From Verrucomicrobiota bacterium (GTDB lineage Bacteria > Verrucomicrobiota > Verrucomicrobiia > Verrucomicrobiales > Akkermansiaceae): a DNA stretch of 64,000 nt. Each line of letters begins with the position of its first letter. The stretch's first letter is position 1. Shown here piece by piece: positions 33,900-43,098 of this stretch. Below the pieces are notes generated by a model that was given only the letters and a program-made list of their open reading frames with translations, was not told the origin of the DNA and searched no databases. The translations under genes were made by a program, and so were the position numbers. The DNA lies in NCBI GenBank assembly GCA_004293445.1, contig RDYP01000002.1, positions 62,001-126,000 on the forward strand. Reading direction: 5' to 3'.

Positions 33900-36017
33900 T
33901 CATGAACCCCGACGCCACTCCTTGAGCACCTCCAGGAAGGCCGGCAGGTAGCGCTGCGCCTTGGCCTCGCCGATCCCCGGCACGGCCAAACCCTCCGCCA
34001 CCGTCGACGGTCGATAACGCGCCAGCCCCTCCAGCGTCTTGTTGCTGAAAATCACGTAAGGCGGCACCTCGTCCCGCTTCGCCAAACGGGCTCTCAAGTC
34101 CCGCAACATCGAATACAGCTCCCCATCGAAACCCTGGTCCGCCAGCGATCCCACCACCTCTCCACCACTCCGGTCCGGCCAAGCCAGACGATAGGACGCC
34201 TCACCACGCATCACCCGCTCGCCCAGCGGAGTCAGGGTCAAAAGCGGATACTCCCCCGCATCCACACGCACCAAACCCACATCCCCCATCGCCCGCATCA
34301 AGGCGTTCAGATAACCCGTCCCCTGCTCCTTCAGCAGCCCATAAGTGCTGAGCCGATCCAGCCCACCCGCCAAAATTTCTTGGGAACGACTGCCACAGAG
34401 CATTTGCACGATCTTTCCCCGCCCGAATTTCCCCTCCCAGCCGACATCCGTCTTGCGCGACATCCGTGCCACCCCGCTCAAGGCCTTCCGCACCAGCAAT
34501 TCCTCCTCCGCCGAAGGCGCCCGCAATTCCCGACTCTCCTCACTCCGGCAAACGTCGCAATTCCCGCAAACATCCGCATCTTCTTCCCCGAAATATCCGA
34601 GAATCCACTGCTGCCGACAGCTCCGCGCATAGCAAAGCTCGACCATCGACTTCAGCTTCTCCCGATCGCGCCGCTCCTTTTCCTCCAGTGCCGCCTCGTC
34701 GAGTTCCAAGGCCCGTGCGAACACGTCCGGCCGCTTGAGCCGGGTCCCGCGCATCCGCTTGCCCGGGATATCGAATCGCTCGATGTAGCCCGCCCGCCCC
34801 AGCGCGACCAAAGCACTGCTCACGGCCATCGAATTCTTCACCCCGGATGCCTCGGTGATGTCCTCGATGCTACGATGAATCTCGTAATCCTTGTCCGCGG
34901 CGTTCAGCAGATACTGATAGACCTCGCGAATCGAATGAGCCCCGGGATTCGCCCCCTCGATGAAAAACTCCTGCGTCCGCGTATCGGCGTAATTGAACAG
35001 CAACTCGCAGGTCGCGGCCTCGCCATCCCGGCCCGCCCGCCCGGCTTCCTGATAGTAGGACTCGACGCTTCCGGGCACCTCGAAATGAATCACAAACCGG
35101 ACGTCGGAGCGATCGATCCCCATCCCGAAGGCATTCGTCGCCACCGCCACATCCGCCTTGCGCTGCAGGAAAATGTTCTGAGCTTCCTCCCTTTCCACAT
35201 CGCTCATCCCACCGTGGTAGGCGATCGCCTTGACCCTCCAAGCCGCCAGCGTCTCCGCGACCTCCTCGACCTTCTTCCGGGTCGCACAGTAGACGATGCC
35301 CGTCTTGTTCGCGGTTATGATCTCGCGGATCCGGTCATACTTCTGCTGCTTCTTTTCGACCGCAGTGATCCCCAGCGAAAGATTCGGACGAGCGAATCCA
35401 CTGACCACCTCGAAAGGTTCGCGCAGCTTCAGCACCTCAAGGATATCCGCCCTCACCACCGGCGTCGCCGTCGCCGTCAGGGCCACGCACTGCGGCCGCC
35501 CGATCTTATCCAGCGCCTTGCCGAGCCGCATGTAGTCCGGCCGGAAATCGTGGCCCCACTGGCTCAGGCAGTGCGCCTCATCGACCGCAAAAAGCGAGAC
35601 CTCCACACCCTTGAGCGCATTCAGGAATGACTCCGCCCGAAAGCGCTCCGGAGCGACATAGACCAGCTTATAGCGCCCGGTCCGCATCCCGTCCAAACGC
35701 TCCTTCTGATCCTCCCACGCCACCGTCGAATTGATCAAGGTCGCCGGAATTCCCTTCGAAATCAGGGCATCTACCTGATCCTTCATCAGTGCGATCAGCG
35801 GAGAAACCACCAACGTCACGCCCTCGAAACACAGCGCGGGCAACTGATAGCACAGCGACTTTCCTCCACCCGTCGGCATCACCACCAAGCCGTCGCGGCC
35901 ACTGGTGATCTGCTCGATCACCCGATCCTGTCCATCGAGAAAGCCCCCATGCCCGAAATGCTTCTTCAAGGCTTCGAGCGGAGTCTGAGTCAGAACTTTT
36001 GGCGCGGCAGGCAGCAT
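33900..36017 (-). CDS. recQ: ATP-dependent DNA helicase RecQ
   Basis: 705 residues from ATG 36017 (in-frame starts at 36095 or 36146 would add an atypical leader). Helicase motifs: Walker A MPTGGGKSLCYQLPAL, DEAH box FAVDEAHCLSQWGHDFRPDY, TATATP, and motif VI YYQEAGRAGRDG. The RQC zinc cysteines are in CYARSC and CGNCDVC, and a C-terminal HRDC domain ends the protein (NKTLEGLARYRPST, VPGIGEAKAQRY). RecQ unwinds recombination and replication intermediates. Single gene with no operon partner other than the phosphatase gene 97 bp downstream. Confidence 0.93.
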   Translation of the reverse strand: MLPAAPKVLTQTPLEALKKHFGHGGFLDGQDRVIEQITSGRDGLVVMPTGGGKSLCYQLPALCFEGVTLVVSPLIALMKDQVDALISKGIPATLINSTVAWEDQKERLDGMRTGRYKLVYVAPERFRAESFLNALKGVEVSLFAVDEAHCLSQWGHDFRPDYMRLGKALDKIGRPQCVALTATATPVVRADILEVLKLREPFEVVSGFARPNLSLGITAVEKKQQKYDRIREIITANKTGIVYCATRKKVEEVAETLAAWRVKAIAYHGGMSDVEREEAQNIFLQRKADVAVATNAFGMGIDRSDVRFVIHFEVPGSVESYYQEAGRAGRDGEAATCELLFNYADTRTQEFFIEGANPGAHSIREVYQYLLNAADKDYEIHRSIEDITEASGVKNSMAVSSALVALGRAGYIERFDIPGKRMRGTRLKRPDVFARALELDEAALEEKERRDREKLKSMVELCYARSCRQQWILGYFGEEDADVCGNCDVCRSEESRELRAPSAEEELLVRKALSGVARMSRKTDVGWEGKFGRGKIVQMLCGSRSQEILAGGLDRLSTYGLLKEQGTGYLNALMRAMGDVGLVRVDAGEYPLLTLTPLGERVMRGEASYRLAWPDRSGGEVVGSLADQGFDGELYSMLRDLRARLAKRDEVPPYVIFSNKTLEGLARYRPSTVAEGLAVPGIGEAKAQRYLPAFLEVLKEWRRGS

Positions 36018-36175
36018 GAACTTGTTCAGATGAACGGACCAAGCCCCAACGGTCAAGCCGGGCTTCAACCTCACTCGAGATAAGGCGACTTCCATCTTTT
36101 CCTTTTCGAAATCTTCCGACTGCGGTCCGATCCTCCAACCGATCACGCCGTAAATCGCCTGGCCGGCATCGAGCC

Positions 36176-36700
36176 ATGAAAAACCTCATACCACTCGTTT
36201 GGACGACAGCCCTCGGGCTCGCCTGCGCCGAACCCTCGCCCCGGGAATCTGCCCAAAAGCACGAGTCGGCCCGGATCATCGGCTTGGACACGATGGTCAA
36301 CCAAATGGTCGGCCTCCACCTACGCGGCCTGAAATCAGAACAAGCCTCAGAACGAGCCTTTTGGCGGAGCTCTCTGCGCGAGAACCTTTTCTACTTCTGG
36401 TATCTGACCGAAGGTCCCACTCCTCCACTGCCCAAAAGCGAAGAAGTTCGGAGCTTCATCGCCCGCAATCTCATGGTCGCGGCCTATGGCGATAGCCGCA
36501 ACTGGGAGCCCTTCTTCGCCGACCACGAACCCTTCCTGAAGCTGGGCCCAGGCGAAAAATGGAAACACGATGGAAGCACTTTCTTCACGAGCGAGGCTGA
36601 TTTCACGAATCGCGAGAAGCTCTTCCAACGCTTCGCTCAGTGGCTTTCGCAAATTCGCAAAGCCGAAGCGCATCGAACCCCATCGCCCACCCGCGATTGA
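36176..36700 (+). CDS. Exported protein of unknown function
   Basis: 174 residues. The N-terminus MKNLIPLVWTTALGLACA is a short signal peptide; a cysteine at its end does not make a good lipobox. The mature protein is helical (RAFWRSSLRENLFYFWYLTE, SEEVRSFIARNLMVAAYGDS) with no recognised domain. It is divergent from recQ and convergent with dgt. Function unknown. Confidence 0.65.
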   Translation: MKNLIPLVWTTALGLACAEPSPRESAQKHESARIIGLDTMVNQMVGLHLRGLKSEQASERAFWRSSLRENLFYFWYLTEGPTPPLPKSEEVRSFIARNLMVAAYGDSRNWEPFFADHEPFLKLGPGEKWKHDGSTFFTSEADFTNREKLFQRFAQWLSQIRKAEAHRTPSPTRD

Positions 36701-36766
36701 GATTCCGAAATTTCCTACCCTACCGACTCCCCAAAGAACCCCGTTCCCCCAAATCGTCCCCCACCC

Positions 36767-38053
36767 TCACCCGATCAAGTCGCCGATCGACCCGAAATCC
36801 GGCGTGAACAGGCGCTTGTACATCCGAGCTGCATAACCGTCGGTCATGCCGGCCAGGAAGTCGCAGACCAAACGAGCCTTCGCCTGCTCGCCCTCAGCTT
36901 GACCGATCTCCGACGCGGCGTCCTCAGGCAGCAGTTGGAAGTCCTGACCATCGATCCGCTCGCCAATGACATAGCGCTTGGCAAGCACCTCCCACAAGCG
37001 GTGCAGCAGATGATTGCCCTTGTGCTCAAGCTGCTTGAGCTGGGGAGAAAGGAAGACAACCTCGAAGGCCAGCTTCTTGAAAACCTTTGAATCCGCCTTG
37101 AACGCAGGATCGATCTCCAAGCGGAAACGATAGCGATTGGTCGCGCCGCTCAGATGGTTGACGTCGTGGACCAGCCTCGTCGCGCGGACATACTTGCCAA
37201 TCCGCGACCCGACGAAGGGATCGACCCGCCGCTTGCGAATCGCCGCAATCAGCTCCCCCAACGGAGTGCCTTCCCCCAGCGGCTCACCGCGCTTTTCCGC
37301 CCAGGCTTCGATGCGCTCGATCCTCAGAAAACCGGCTCGCACGCTATCGGCGAGATCGTTCAAAGAATACGCGGTGTCGTCCGCCCAATCCATCACCTGA
37401 CACTCGATCGACTTGAACGAGTCGCGCGAATCGCCCGGCGGCAGCTCTGCCGGAAAATCATGACCGGCCATCGCCCAGTCGAGCCACTCATGCTGAAAGT
37501 CGTAAATAAAATGATGCTCCGGCAGCTCGCCGCCCGCCTTGAGCTCGCTCCACAGCGTCTTGTATTTCAGCACCGCATCGAGAAAGGCCCGCGACGGATC
37601 CATCCCCGTCCGTTTGGCCGAAAAAATCCGCTCCGTCAGCAAGCGCAGCGTCTGCGCGTTGCCCTCGAATCCGCCATACGGAGCCATCAAGTGATTCAGC
37701 GTCCGCTCGCCCGCATGCCCGAAAGGTGGGTGCCCGAGGTCGTGCGACAGGCAGGCAGCCTCGACCAGATCGGGATCGATGAAGAAGTCATCCTCCAGCA
37801 AACCGCCAGGCGCTTTGAGCCAGTGGCAAATGGATCGCCCGATCTGCGCGACTTCGAGCGAATGAGTCAGCCGGGTACGGTAAAAGTCGTACTCCCCACT
37901 CCAGAAGACCTGCGTCTTGTTCTGCAAACGACGAAAGGCAGGCGTGTGCAGCACACGGTCGCGGTCGATCTGAAACGCCGTCCGAAAATCGCCGACGTCG
38001 GATTTCCCGGACATCCGTTCCGTGTCAAAAGCACCGTAAAAGCGGTTGGGCAT
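36767..38053 (-). CDS. dgt: dGTP triphosphohydrolase-like HD protein
   Basis: 428 residues from ATG 38053. HD-superfamily motifs: RLTHSLEVAQ, CLSHDLGHPPFGHAGE (HD pair) and MDWADDTAYS (distal Asp), with the N-terminal FRTAFQIDRDRVLHTPAFRR typical of Dgt proteins. The family hydrolyses dGTP or other dNTPs to nucleoside and triphosphate. Frame extension upstream to 38224 is not conserved-looking. Convergent with the exported protein at 36176. Confidence 0.9.
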   Translation of the reverse strand: MPNRFYGAFDTERMSGKSDVGDFRTAFQIDRDRVLHTPAFRRLQNKTQVFWSGEYDFYRTRLTHSLEVAQIGRSICHWLKAPGGLLEDDFFIDPDLVEAACLSHDLGHPPFGHAGERTLNHLMAPYGGFEGNAQTLRLLTERIFSAKRTGMDPSRAFLDAVLKYKTLWSELKAGGELPEHHFIYDFQHEWLDWAMAGHDFPAELPPGDSRDSFKSIECQVMDWADDTAYSLNDLADSVRAGFLRIERIEAWAEKRGEPLGEGTPLGELIAAIRKRRVDPFVGSRIGKYVRATRLVHDVNHLSGATNRYRFRLEIDPAFKADSKVFKKLAFEVVFLSPQLKQLEHKGNHLLHRLWEVLAKRYVIGERIDGQDFQLLPEDAASEIGQAEGEQAKARLVCDFLAGMTDGYAARMYKRLFTPDFGSIGDLIG

Positions 38054-38252
38054 CACCACCGTCCCTACCCGGCGCGACGCGGCATGGCGAGCGCCAAGGT
38101 GAGCTGGGAAAGAACCGCCGTGGTGCGGAGCAGGCGGAGGAAATCCAGTCGACCGAATCCCCGAAATAAATTTCGACCGCTGAGAGATCCCGCCCTTCCC
38201 ATGCGTTACCCCTTGGATCGCCAACGCGTTCCTGCTTTCATCCTAAAAAACC

Positions 38253-39941
38253 ATGAACCGCTCCAATCCCATCAAACGCCTCTTCTTCTGGCTCTCCGGT
38301 GCGGGTACCGAAACCCTCGAGCAGTGCCCGACCTGGGAGCAGCGCAAGTATGTCGCCTTCGGTGCCACCGTACTCGTGCCCTGTGCCTTCGCCTTCATCG
38401 CCTGCGCCTACGCCCTGTCCACCCTCACCGACAAGCCGGGCGTGATCTACGGCGTCGCCGCCGTCTGGGCCTTCATCATCCTCACCATCGACCGCGCCCT
38501 CCTCGCCGGCTACCGCCCCTTCCTCCCCTGGTGGCGCAAGCTTTCGCAGTTCTCGCTCCGCCTCGTGGTCGCCGTCCTCATGGGACTGACCATCGCCCAC
38601 CCGCTCGTGCTCCTGCTCTTCCGCGATACCATCAACACGGTGATTGAAGAAGAACGCGCCACCGAAATCGTCGCCGAACGCGGGAAGTTCAGCGCCGCCA
38701 AGGATGCGGTCCGCAACGAAATCACCAAGCTGGAGGAGGCCATCGCCGCCCAGCGCGAGAAATGGAACGAAAGCTTCCAAGCCAAGTTCATCCTCCAAGA
38801 CAAAGAGGACGCCAGCGAGGCCATCCCCGGCCTCAGCGCCGCCCAGCAGATCGAACTGAAGGCCGCCACGGACGAGGCAACCCTGCCCTTCCGCGAACGA
38901 CTGAAAATCATCGAACAGCAGTCCACCGAACTCTCCCCGCAATACGCCAAGCTCCAGACCGAACTGGGATTCTGGCAGGCGGAATTCGAGCGCGAACTCA
39001 ACGGCCAGCGCTCCGGACTCCGCGGCGAAGGCCCCCGCGCACGCTCGATCCGCGCCGACCAACTCGAACCCAGACGGGAGGAATCCAAGCGTCTCGGCTC
39101 CTTGCTCGAGCACCTGAGCGCCGAAAAAGCCACCCTCCAAACCCAATCGCGCGAGGCAGAGAAAAGCGCTATCGCCGCCTTCGAGACCCGCCTCGCCGAA
39201 ATCGAGGCTGCCAACAAAGCCGAGTCCGAACGCGTCGCCGCCCTGAAACGCCAGGTCGAAGAAAACCAAGCCACTACCTTCGTCACCCAACAGAATTTCC
39301 TGCGCGACACCATCAAACAGCAGATCGACACCCGACTCGCCGAACTCCAGCGCGCCCAGGACGAACTGGCCGCAGTCGCCCGTGAGGAGCGCGTCCGCAT
39401 CGATGCCATGACGGCAGAACCTCGCCGCGACATCCTCACCCAGACCCTCTCGCTCCACTCGCTTTTCGAGACAGGCAACGAAGGCGGACGCTTCGCTTTC
39501 GCCACCTACATCGTGCTCACCCTCCTCTTCATGCTCGTCGATACCATCCCGCTGATCGTCAAGTTCTTCACCAAACCCGGCCCCTACGACACCCTGCTCG
39601 ACCGCGACGAAATCATCTTCCACGGAGAGCACCACGCCTTCCGCAGCAGCCACGGCCGCTACATGGAGGGACTCGCCGCTGGCAACCTGATGGGCGTCAC
39701 CCGCAACAAGCAGCTTGAGAACGCGCTGCTCGATGGCGTGGAGCACAGTCGCGCCGCCCGCGAATTCCTCGACTCCCTCATCGCCATGGAGAAGTCCTTC
39801 GCCGAAAAAATCCGCCTCGAACAAGAAGAAGCCCGCCACGGCGGCCCGGAAAAACTCGCCGCGCTCGAAGCCATCAAGCAGCGCTTCTACCAAGACATCC
39901 AGCACCGCATGGAGGTCTTCTTCGCCGGACAAAGGGCCTGA
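38253..39941 (+). CDS. DUF4407 membrane protein with long coiled coil
   Basis: 562 residues. Four membrane segments are predicted: three in the first ~125 residues (FGATVLVPCAFAFIACAYAL, YGVAAVWAFIILTIDRALLA, LRLVVAVLMGLTIAHPLVLL) and one near residue 425 (FATYIVLTLLFMLVDTIPLI). Between them lies ~270 residues of charged coiled coil (EEERATEIVAERGKFSAAKD and onward). This is the DUF4407 layout. Such proteins are of unknown function. The final ~120 residues are cytoplasmic and helical. No operon partner on this strand. Confidence 0.82.
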   Translation: MNRSNPIKRLFFWLSGAGTETLEQCPTWEQRKYVAFGATVLVPCAFAFIACAYALSTLTDKPGVIYGVAAVWAFIILTIDRALLAGYRPFLPWWRKLSQFSLRLVVAVLMGLTIAHPLVLLLFRDTINTVIEEERATEIVAERGKFSAAKDAVRNEITKLEEAIAAQREKWNESFQAKFILQDKEDASEAIPGLSAAQQIELKAATDEATLPFRERLKIIEQQSTELSPQYAKLQTELGFWQAEFERELNGQRSGLRGEGPRARSIRADQLEPRREESKRLGSLLEHLSAEKATLQTQSREAEKSAIAAFETRLAEIEAANKAESERVAALKRQVEENQATTFVTQQNFLRDTIKQQIDTRLAELQRAQDELAAVAREERVRIDAMTAEPRRDILTQTLSLHSLFETGNEGGRFAFATYIVLTLLFMLVDTIPLIVKFFTKPGPYDTLLDRDEIIFHGEHHAFRSSHGRYMEGLAAGNLMGVTRNKQLENALLDGVEHSRAAREFLDSLIAMEKSFAEKIRLEQEEARHGGPEKLAALEAIKQRFYQDIQHRMEVFFAGQRA

Positions 39942-39946
39942 GAAAA

Positions 39947-40942
39947 CTAGCCCCAAGTCTCCGGAAATCGCGCAGCAGGAAACACCCCGCGCGCCTCATC
40001 CAGCAGCCCGGCCCACTCCTCCCGCGTGTAGCGGGCCGAGACGTGGATCAGAACCAGTTCATTCGCCCGAACCCGCTCCGCCAGCGCCGCCCCCTGCAGC
40101 GAGGTCATGTGGTAATTCCGCTGCGCGAGTTCCAGATCCGCCGCCCGATACTGCGACTCACAAATCAACGTCCCACAGCCTGCCAGCCAATCCGCCAGAC
40201 GCTCCATCGCCTCTTCATTCATCAGGAAGTCGGTGAGGTAAGCCACCGAATCGCCCGGGGTCGGCACCAGCAAACGCTCGCGCAACTCCCCCGCCCGCCA
40301 ACCTTCGACCCAGGCCTCGTCCGGTGTTTCCGCAGGGTCCTTCAAAGCCTTGAGCCAAGCACCCGGCCGCAGCCCCAAGGCCGCAAGCCCGGCGGGATCG
40401 ATGTTCCACCGCGTTTTCTCAGTCACCCGATATGCCAAGCAAGGCGTCCGATGATCCATCGTCAGGGCCTCCACCGTGAACTCGTCTTCGTCCAAAACCA
40501 GTGCCCCCTCCCTCATCACCGCCGCCTCCTCGTGGGCCCGCTCAAAGGCCTCCCGCAACTCGTAACGCCAGGTCCGCACTTCCTGAACGTCGATGTCCGA
40601 CACCTTCCACGTCGCACTCAGATCTTCGTGCAGGTTCCACAGGTAACTCTGGAAACGATGCTGCAAAATCCGACCGCTACCCGGCGGGCCCCAAATCCGA
40701 TTGGGTCGGGCCTCTCGATCAAAGTTCGTCCGGAAATACCCATCGAAACCCGACACATGGTCCATGTGGAAATGGGAGAAAAACAGGTGATCGATCGCCT
40801 GCACTTCGGCCTGCGCCAAGCCCGACAAGCAGCCATCGCCGCAGTCAAAAAGCAGGCGACGAATCGCATGCCCGCTATCCACCTCGACGTGGAGCGCGTT
40901 GTCCCGCCCCGCTCCACCCAGAACCCGGAACCGAATCGCCAT
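39947..40942 (-). CDS. RNase Z-like metallo-beta-lactamase-fold hydrolase
   Basis: 331 residues. The metal-binding HxHxDH motif is HFHMDHVSGFDGY near residue 57; the later ligands fit AYLTDFLMNEEAM and VLIHVSARYTREEW, the latter recalling the H-x-SxRY end of RNase Z. An insert of ~60 residues (GRILQHRFQSYLWNLHEDLS onwards) is longer than in short-form RNase Z. tRNA 3' processing is possible, but many such paralogues act on other phosphodiesters. It converges on the DUF4407 gene, five bases away. Confidence 0.75.
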   Translation of the reverse strand: MAIRFRVLGGAGRDNALHVEVDSGHAIRRLLFDCGDGCLSGLAQAEVQAIDHLFFSHFHMDHVSGFDGYFRTNFDREARPNRIWGPPGSGRILQHRFQSYLWNLHEDLSATWKVSDIDVQEVRTWRYELREAFERAHEEAAVMREGALVLDEDEFTVEALTMDHRTPCLAYRVTEKTRWNIDPAGLAALGLRPGAWLKALKDPAETPDEAWVEGWRAGELRERLLVPTPGDSVAYLTDFLMNEEAMERLADWLAGCGTLICESQYRAADLELAQRNYHMTSLQGAALAERVRANELVLIHVSARYTREEWAGLLDEARGVFPAARFPETWG

Positions 40943-41042
40943 GCCTCAAGCAACGAGCGCGCACCCGATACTGTCAAGCCCACCTGCGACCCGCCCTCAA
41001 TTGAGGATTGGAAGATCGGCGGATGATGGTTTTCTCCACCCC

Positions 41043-41801
41043 ATGAGCACCTACACCTCACTCGAAGCCCTGCTGCACGATGCCTTCTGGGCCGAGGAGG
41101 GCGAACCCGCCGAACTCGCCTTGCTGGATGAACTCCTCCGCGAGCACCCGGGCCCCGCCCTCGAGATCGGCTCGGGCTCCGGCCGACTGCTCTTGCCGTT
41201 GCTTCAAAAAGGCCACCACGTCGAAGGCCTCGAAATCTCACCCGACATGCTGGCGCTCTGCCGCACCGCCGCCAGCGACCTCGCCCTCGATCCAATCCTC
41301 TACGAAGGCGATATGAGTTCCTTCGACCCCGGGAAAACCTACGCCTCGCTGCTCCTGCCCGCCTTCACCCTCCAGCTCGCAGAGAATCCAGAGACCACCC
41401 TCTCCCACTTCAAAAACCTCCTCCGGCCCGGCGGCTTGCTCTACCTCAGCGTCTTCATCCCCCTTGCCGAGCTCAACCGGGAACTGCCCGAAGGCCAGTG
41501 GTACGATGACCACCGCGCCACGCTGCCCGACGGTCGCACCGCCGCAGTCGAAACCCGTCACCAGCTCGACCGCAAATCACGCATTCTCGCACGCGAGCAC
41601 CGCTACCGTTTGCTAGGGGCCGATGGCAGCCTTGAAGCCGAGCACACCAGTGCCCAAACCCTGCGCTGGTTCACCGCCCGCCAACTCCGAGGACTACTCG
41701 CAAAAGCCGGATTCGAACCCCTCCACGCCGTCGCCGACTTCGACGCCGAAATCCCTGTCGACGACGAAGCCCAGATCATCACCGTGGTCGCCCGACGCTA
41801 G
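41043..41801 (+). CDS. Class I SAM-dependent methyltransferase
   Basis: 252 residues from ATG 41043. Motif I is ALEIGSGSGRLLLPLL (residues ~38-53), the acidic residue after strand 2 is in VEGLEISPDML and the post-motif block is LLRPGGLLYLSVF. This is a small-molecule type Rossmann methyltransferase; substrate unknown. It lies 132 bp upstream of the eboE-like gene, so a shared pathway is possible but not shown. Upstream frame to 40899 overlaps the divergent hydrolase and is rejected. Confidence 0.82.
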   Translation: MSTYTSLEALLHDAFWAEEGEPAELALLDELLREHPGPALEIGSGSGRLLLPLLQKGHHVEGLEISPDMLALCRTAASDLALDPILYEGDMSSFDPGKTYASLLLPAFTLQLAENPETTLSHFKNLLRPGGLLYLSVFIPLAELNRELPEGQWYDDHRATLPDGRTAAVETRHQLDRKSRILAREHRYRLLGADGSLEAEHTSAQTLRWFTARQLRGLLAKAGFEPLHAVADFDAEIPVDDEAQIITVVARR

Positions 41802-41933
41802 GCAGCCCCCAAAGTGCGGAATGAACCCCACGCGGTTTTCCCGACACTTGATCCGAGCAAACCGAGCTAGGAGCAAACGAACATCGCTCACAAACTGCTT
41901 CAAACTTTCCACCTCGAACCTCACCTTTACCCC

Positions 41934-43070
41934 ATGCGCTTTCCCCACGGCCACCTCGCCTACTGCACCAACATCCATCCCGCCGAGGATTGGGAAAGCA
42001 CCTTCCGGGCTTTGTCGACCCATGCCATGCGGGTCCGCGACCTCGTTTCACCCGATCAGGCATTCGCCATCGGCCTCCGCCTCTCCGCCAAGGCCGCCGC
42101 CGAGCTGCTACGCGGCGAATCCCTGAACGAATTCAAGACCTGGCTCGGCGAGGAAAATGCCTACGTTTTCACCATCAACGGCTTTCCCTACGGAGACTTC
42201 CACGGCACCCGCGTGAAACGCAACGTGTTCCGCCCCGACTGGACCGACCCAGCCCGCTTGGAATACACCAAGGAACTTTTCACCATCATCTCGGAACTCG
42301 TCCCGGAAGGCATCGACGGCTCCGTCTCGACCCTCCCCGGATCCTTCAAGGAATTCGCTGCCGACGAATCACAGATCCACCACCATCTCATCGAACTCGC
42401 AGCCTTCCTCGATGCCCTCAGCGAGGTCTCCGGCCGCGACCTCCACCTCGGCATGGAACCGGAACCGCGCGGCCATTTCGAAAACACGAGCGAAACCCTG
42501 CGCTTCTTCGACCGCCTTCTGGACACCGCCCCCGACCAGGAACAGATCAAGCGCCGGATCGGCATCAACTACGACTGCTGCCACTTCGCGCTCCAGTACG
42601 AGGAAGCTCGTAGTTCCCTCACCGCCCTCCGAAACGAAGGCCTGCGAATTTCGAAAATCCACCTCTCCTCCGCTCTCGCGCTCGATCCACGAATCCCCGC
42701 CGCAGTCGAAGCCGTCGGCGCCTTCGACGAACCGACCTACCTTCACCAAGTCCTCGCCCGCCACCCCGATGGCCGGATCGAGCGCTTCACCGACCTGCCC
42801 GACGGCATCGCTTCGCTGGCCACGGCCGACGGCCGGGAGGCCGAGCAATGGCGTGTTCACTTTCATATCCCGCTCGATGCTGCGCCGGCCGAACCGCTCC
42901 GCAGCACCCGCCAACACGCCCGCGATGCGCTCGCCCTCGCCAACGAGATTCCCGATCTCTGCTCGCATTGGGAAATCGAAACCTACACCTGGGGCGTCCT
43001 CCCCGGCGCCATGCAACGCCCCGTCGAACAGCAAATCGCCGCAGAATACCGCTGGGTGCTCGGCGACTGA
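41934..43070 (+). CDS. eboE: EboE-like metabolite traffic protein (TIM-barrel)
   Basis: 378 residues. The opening HGHLAYCTNIHPAEDWE, the phrase FAIGLRLSAKAAAELL and YVFTINGFPYGDFHG are features I recall from EboE, a TIM-barrel sugar-isomerase-like member of the ebo operon (eboA-F) implicated in exporting precursors such as scytonemin monomers and in various secondary pathways. A possible metal site includes GINYDCCHFALQYEE and the histidines of SKIHLSSAL. An EboC-like UbiA gene follows after 28 bp, supporting the assignment. Other ebo genes are not in the window. Biochemical role unknown. Confidence 0.75.
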   Translation: MRFPHGHLAYCTNIHPAEDWESTFRALSTHAMRVRDLVSPDQAFAIGLRLSAKAAAELLRGESLNEFKTWLGEENAYVFTINGFPYGDFHGTRVKRNVFRPDWTDPARLEYTKELFTIISELVPEGIDGSVSTLPGSFKEFAADESQIHHHLIELAAFLDALSEVSGRDLHLGMEPEPRGHFENTSETLRFFDRLLDTAPDQEQIKRRIGINYDCCHFALQYEEARSSLTALRNEGLRISKIHLSSALALDPRIPAAVEAVGAFDEPTYLHQVLARHPDGRIERFTDLPDGIASLATADGREAEQWRVHFHIPLDAAPAEPLRSTRQHARDALALANEIPDLCSHWEIETYTWGVLPGAMQRPVEQQIAAEYRWVLGD

Positions 43071-43098
43071 AATCCACCCGCTCTCCGCTTCCCAGGAC

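Noticed and set aside
38238-39956. Minus-strand open frame of 572 codons opposite the DUF4407 gene
   Set aside because: Mirrors the coiled-coil codons of the plus-strand gene; composition is Gly/Phe/Glu-rich and domain-free.
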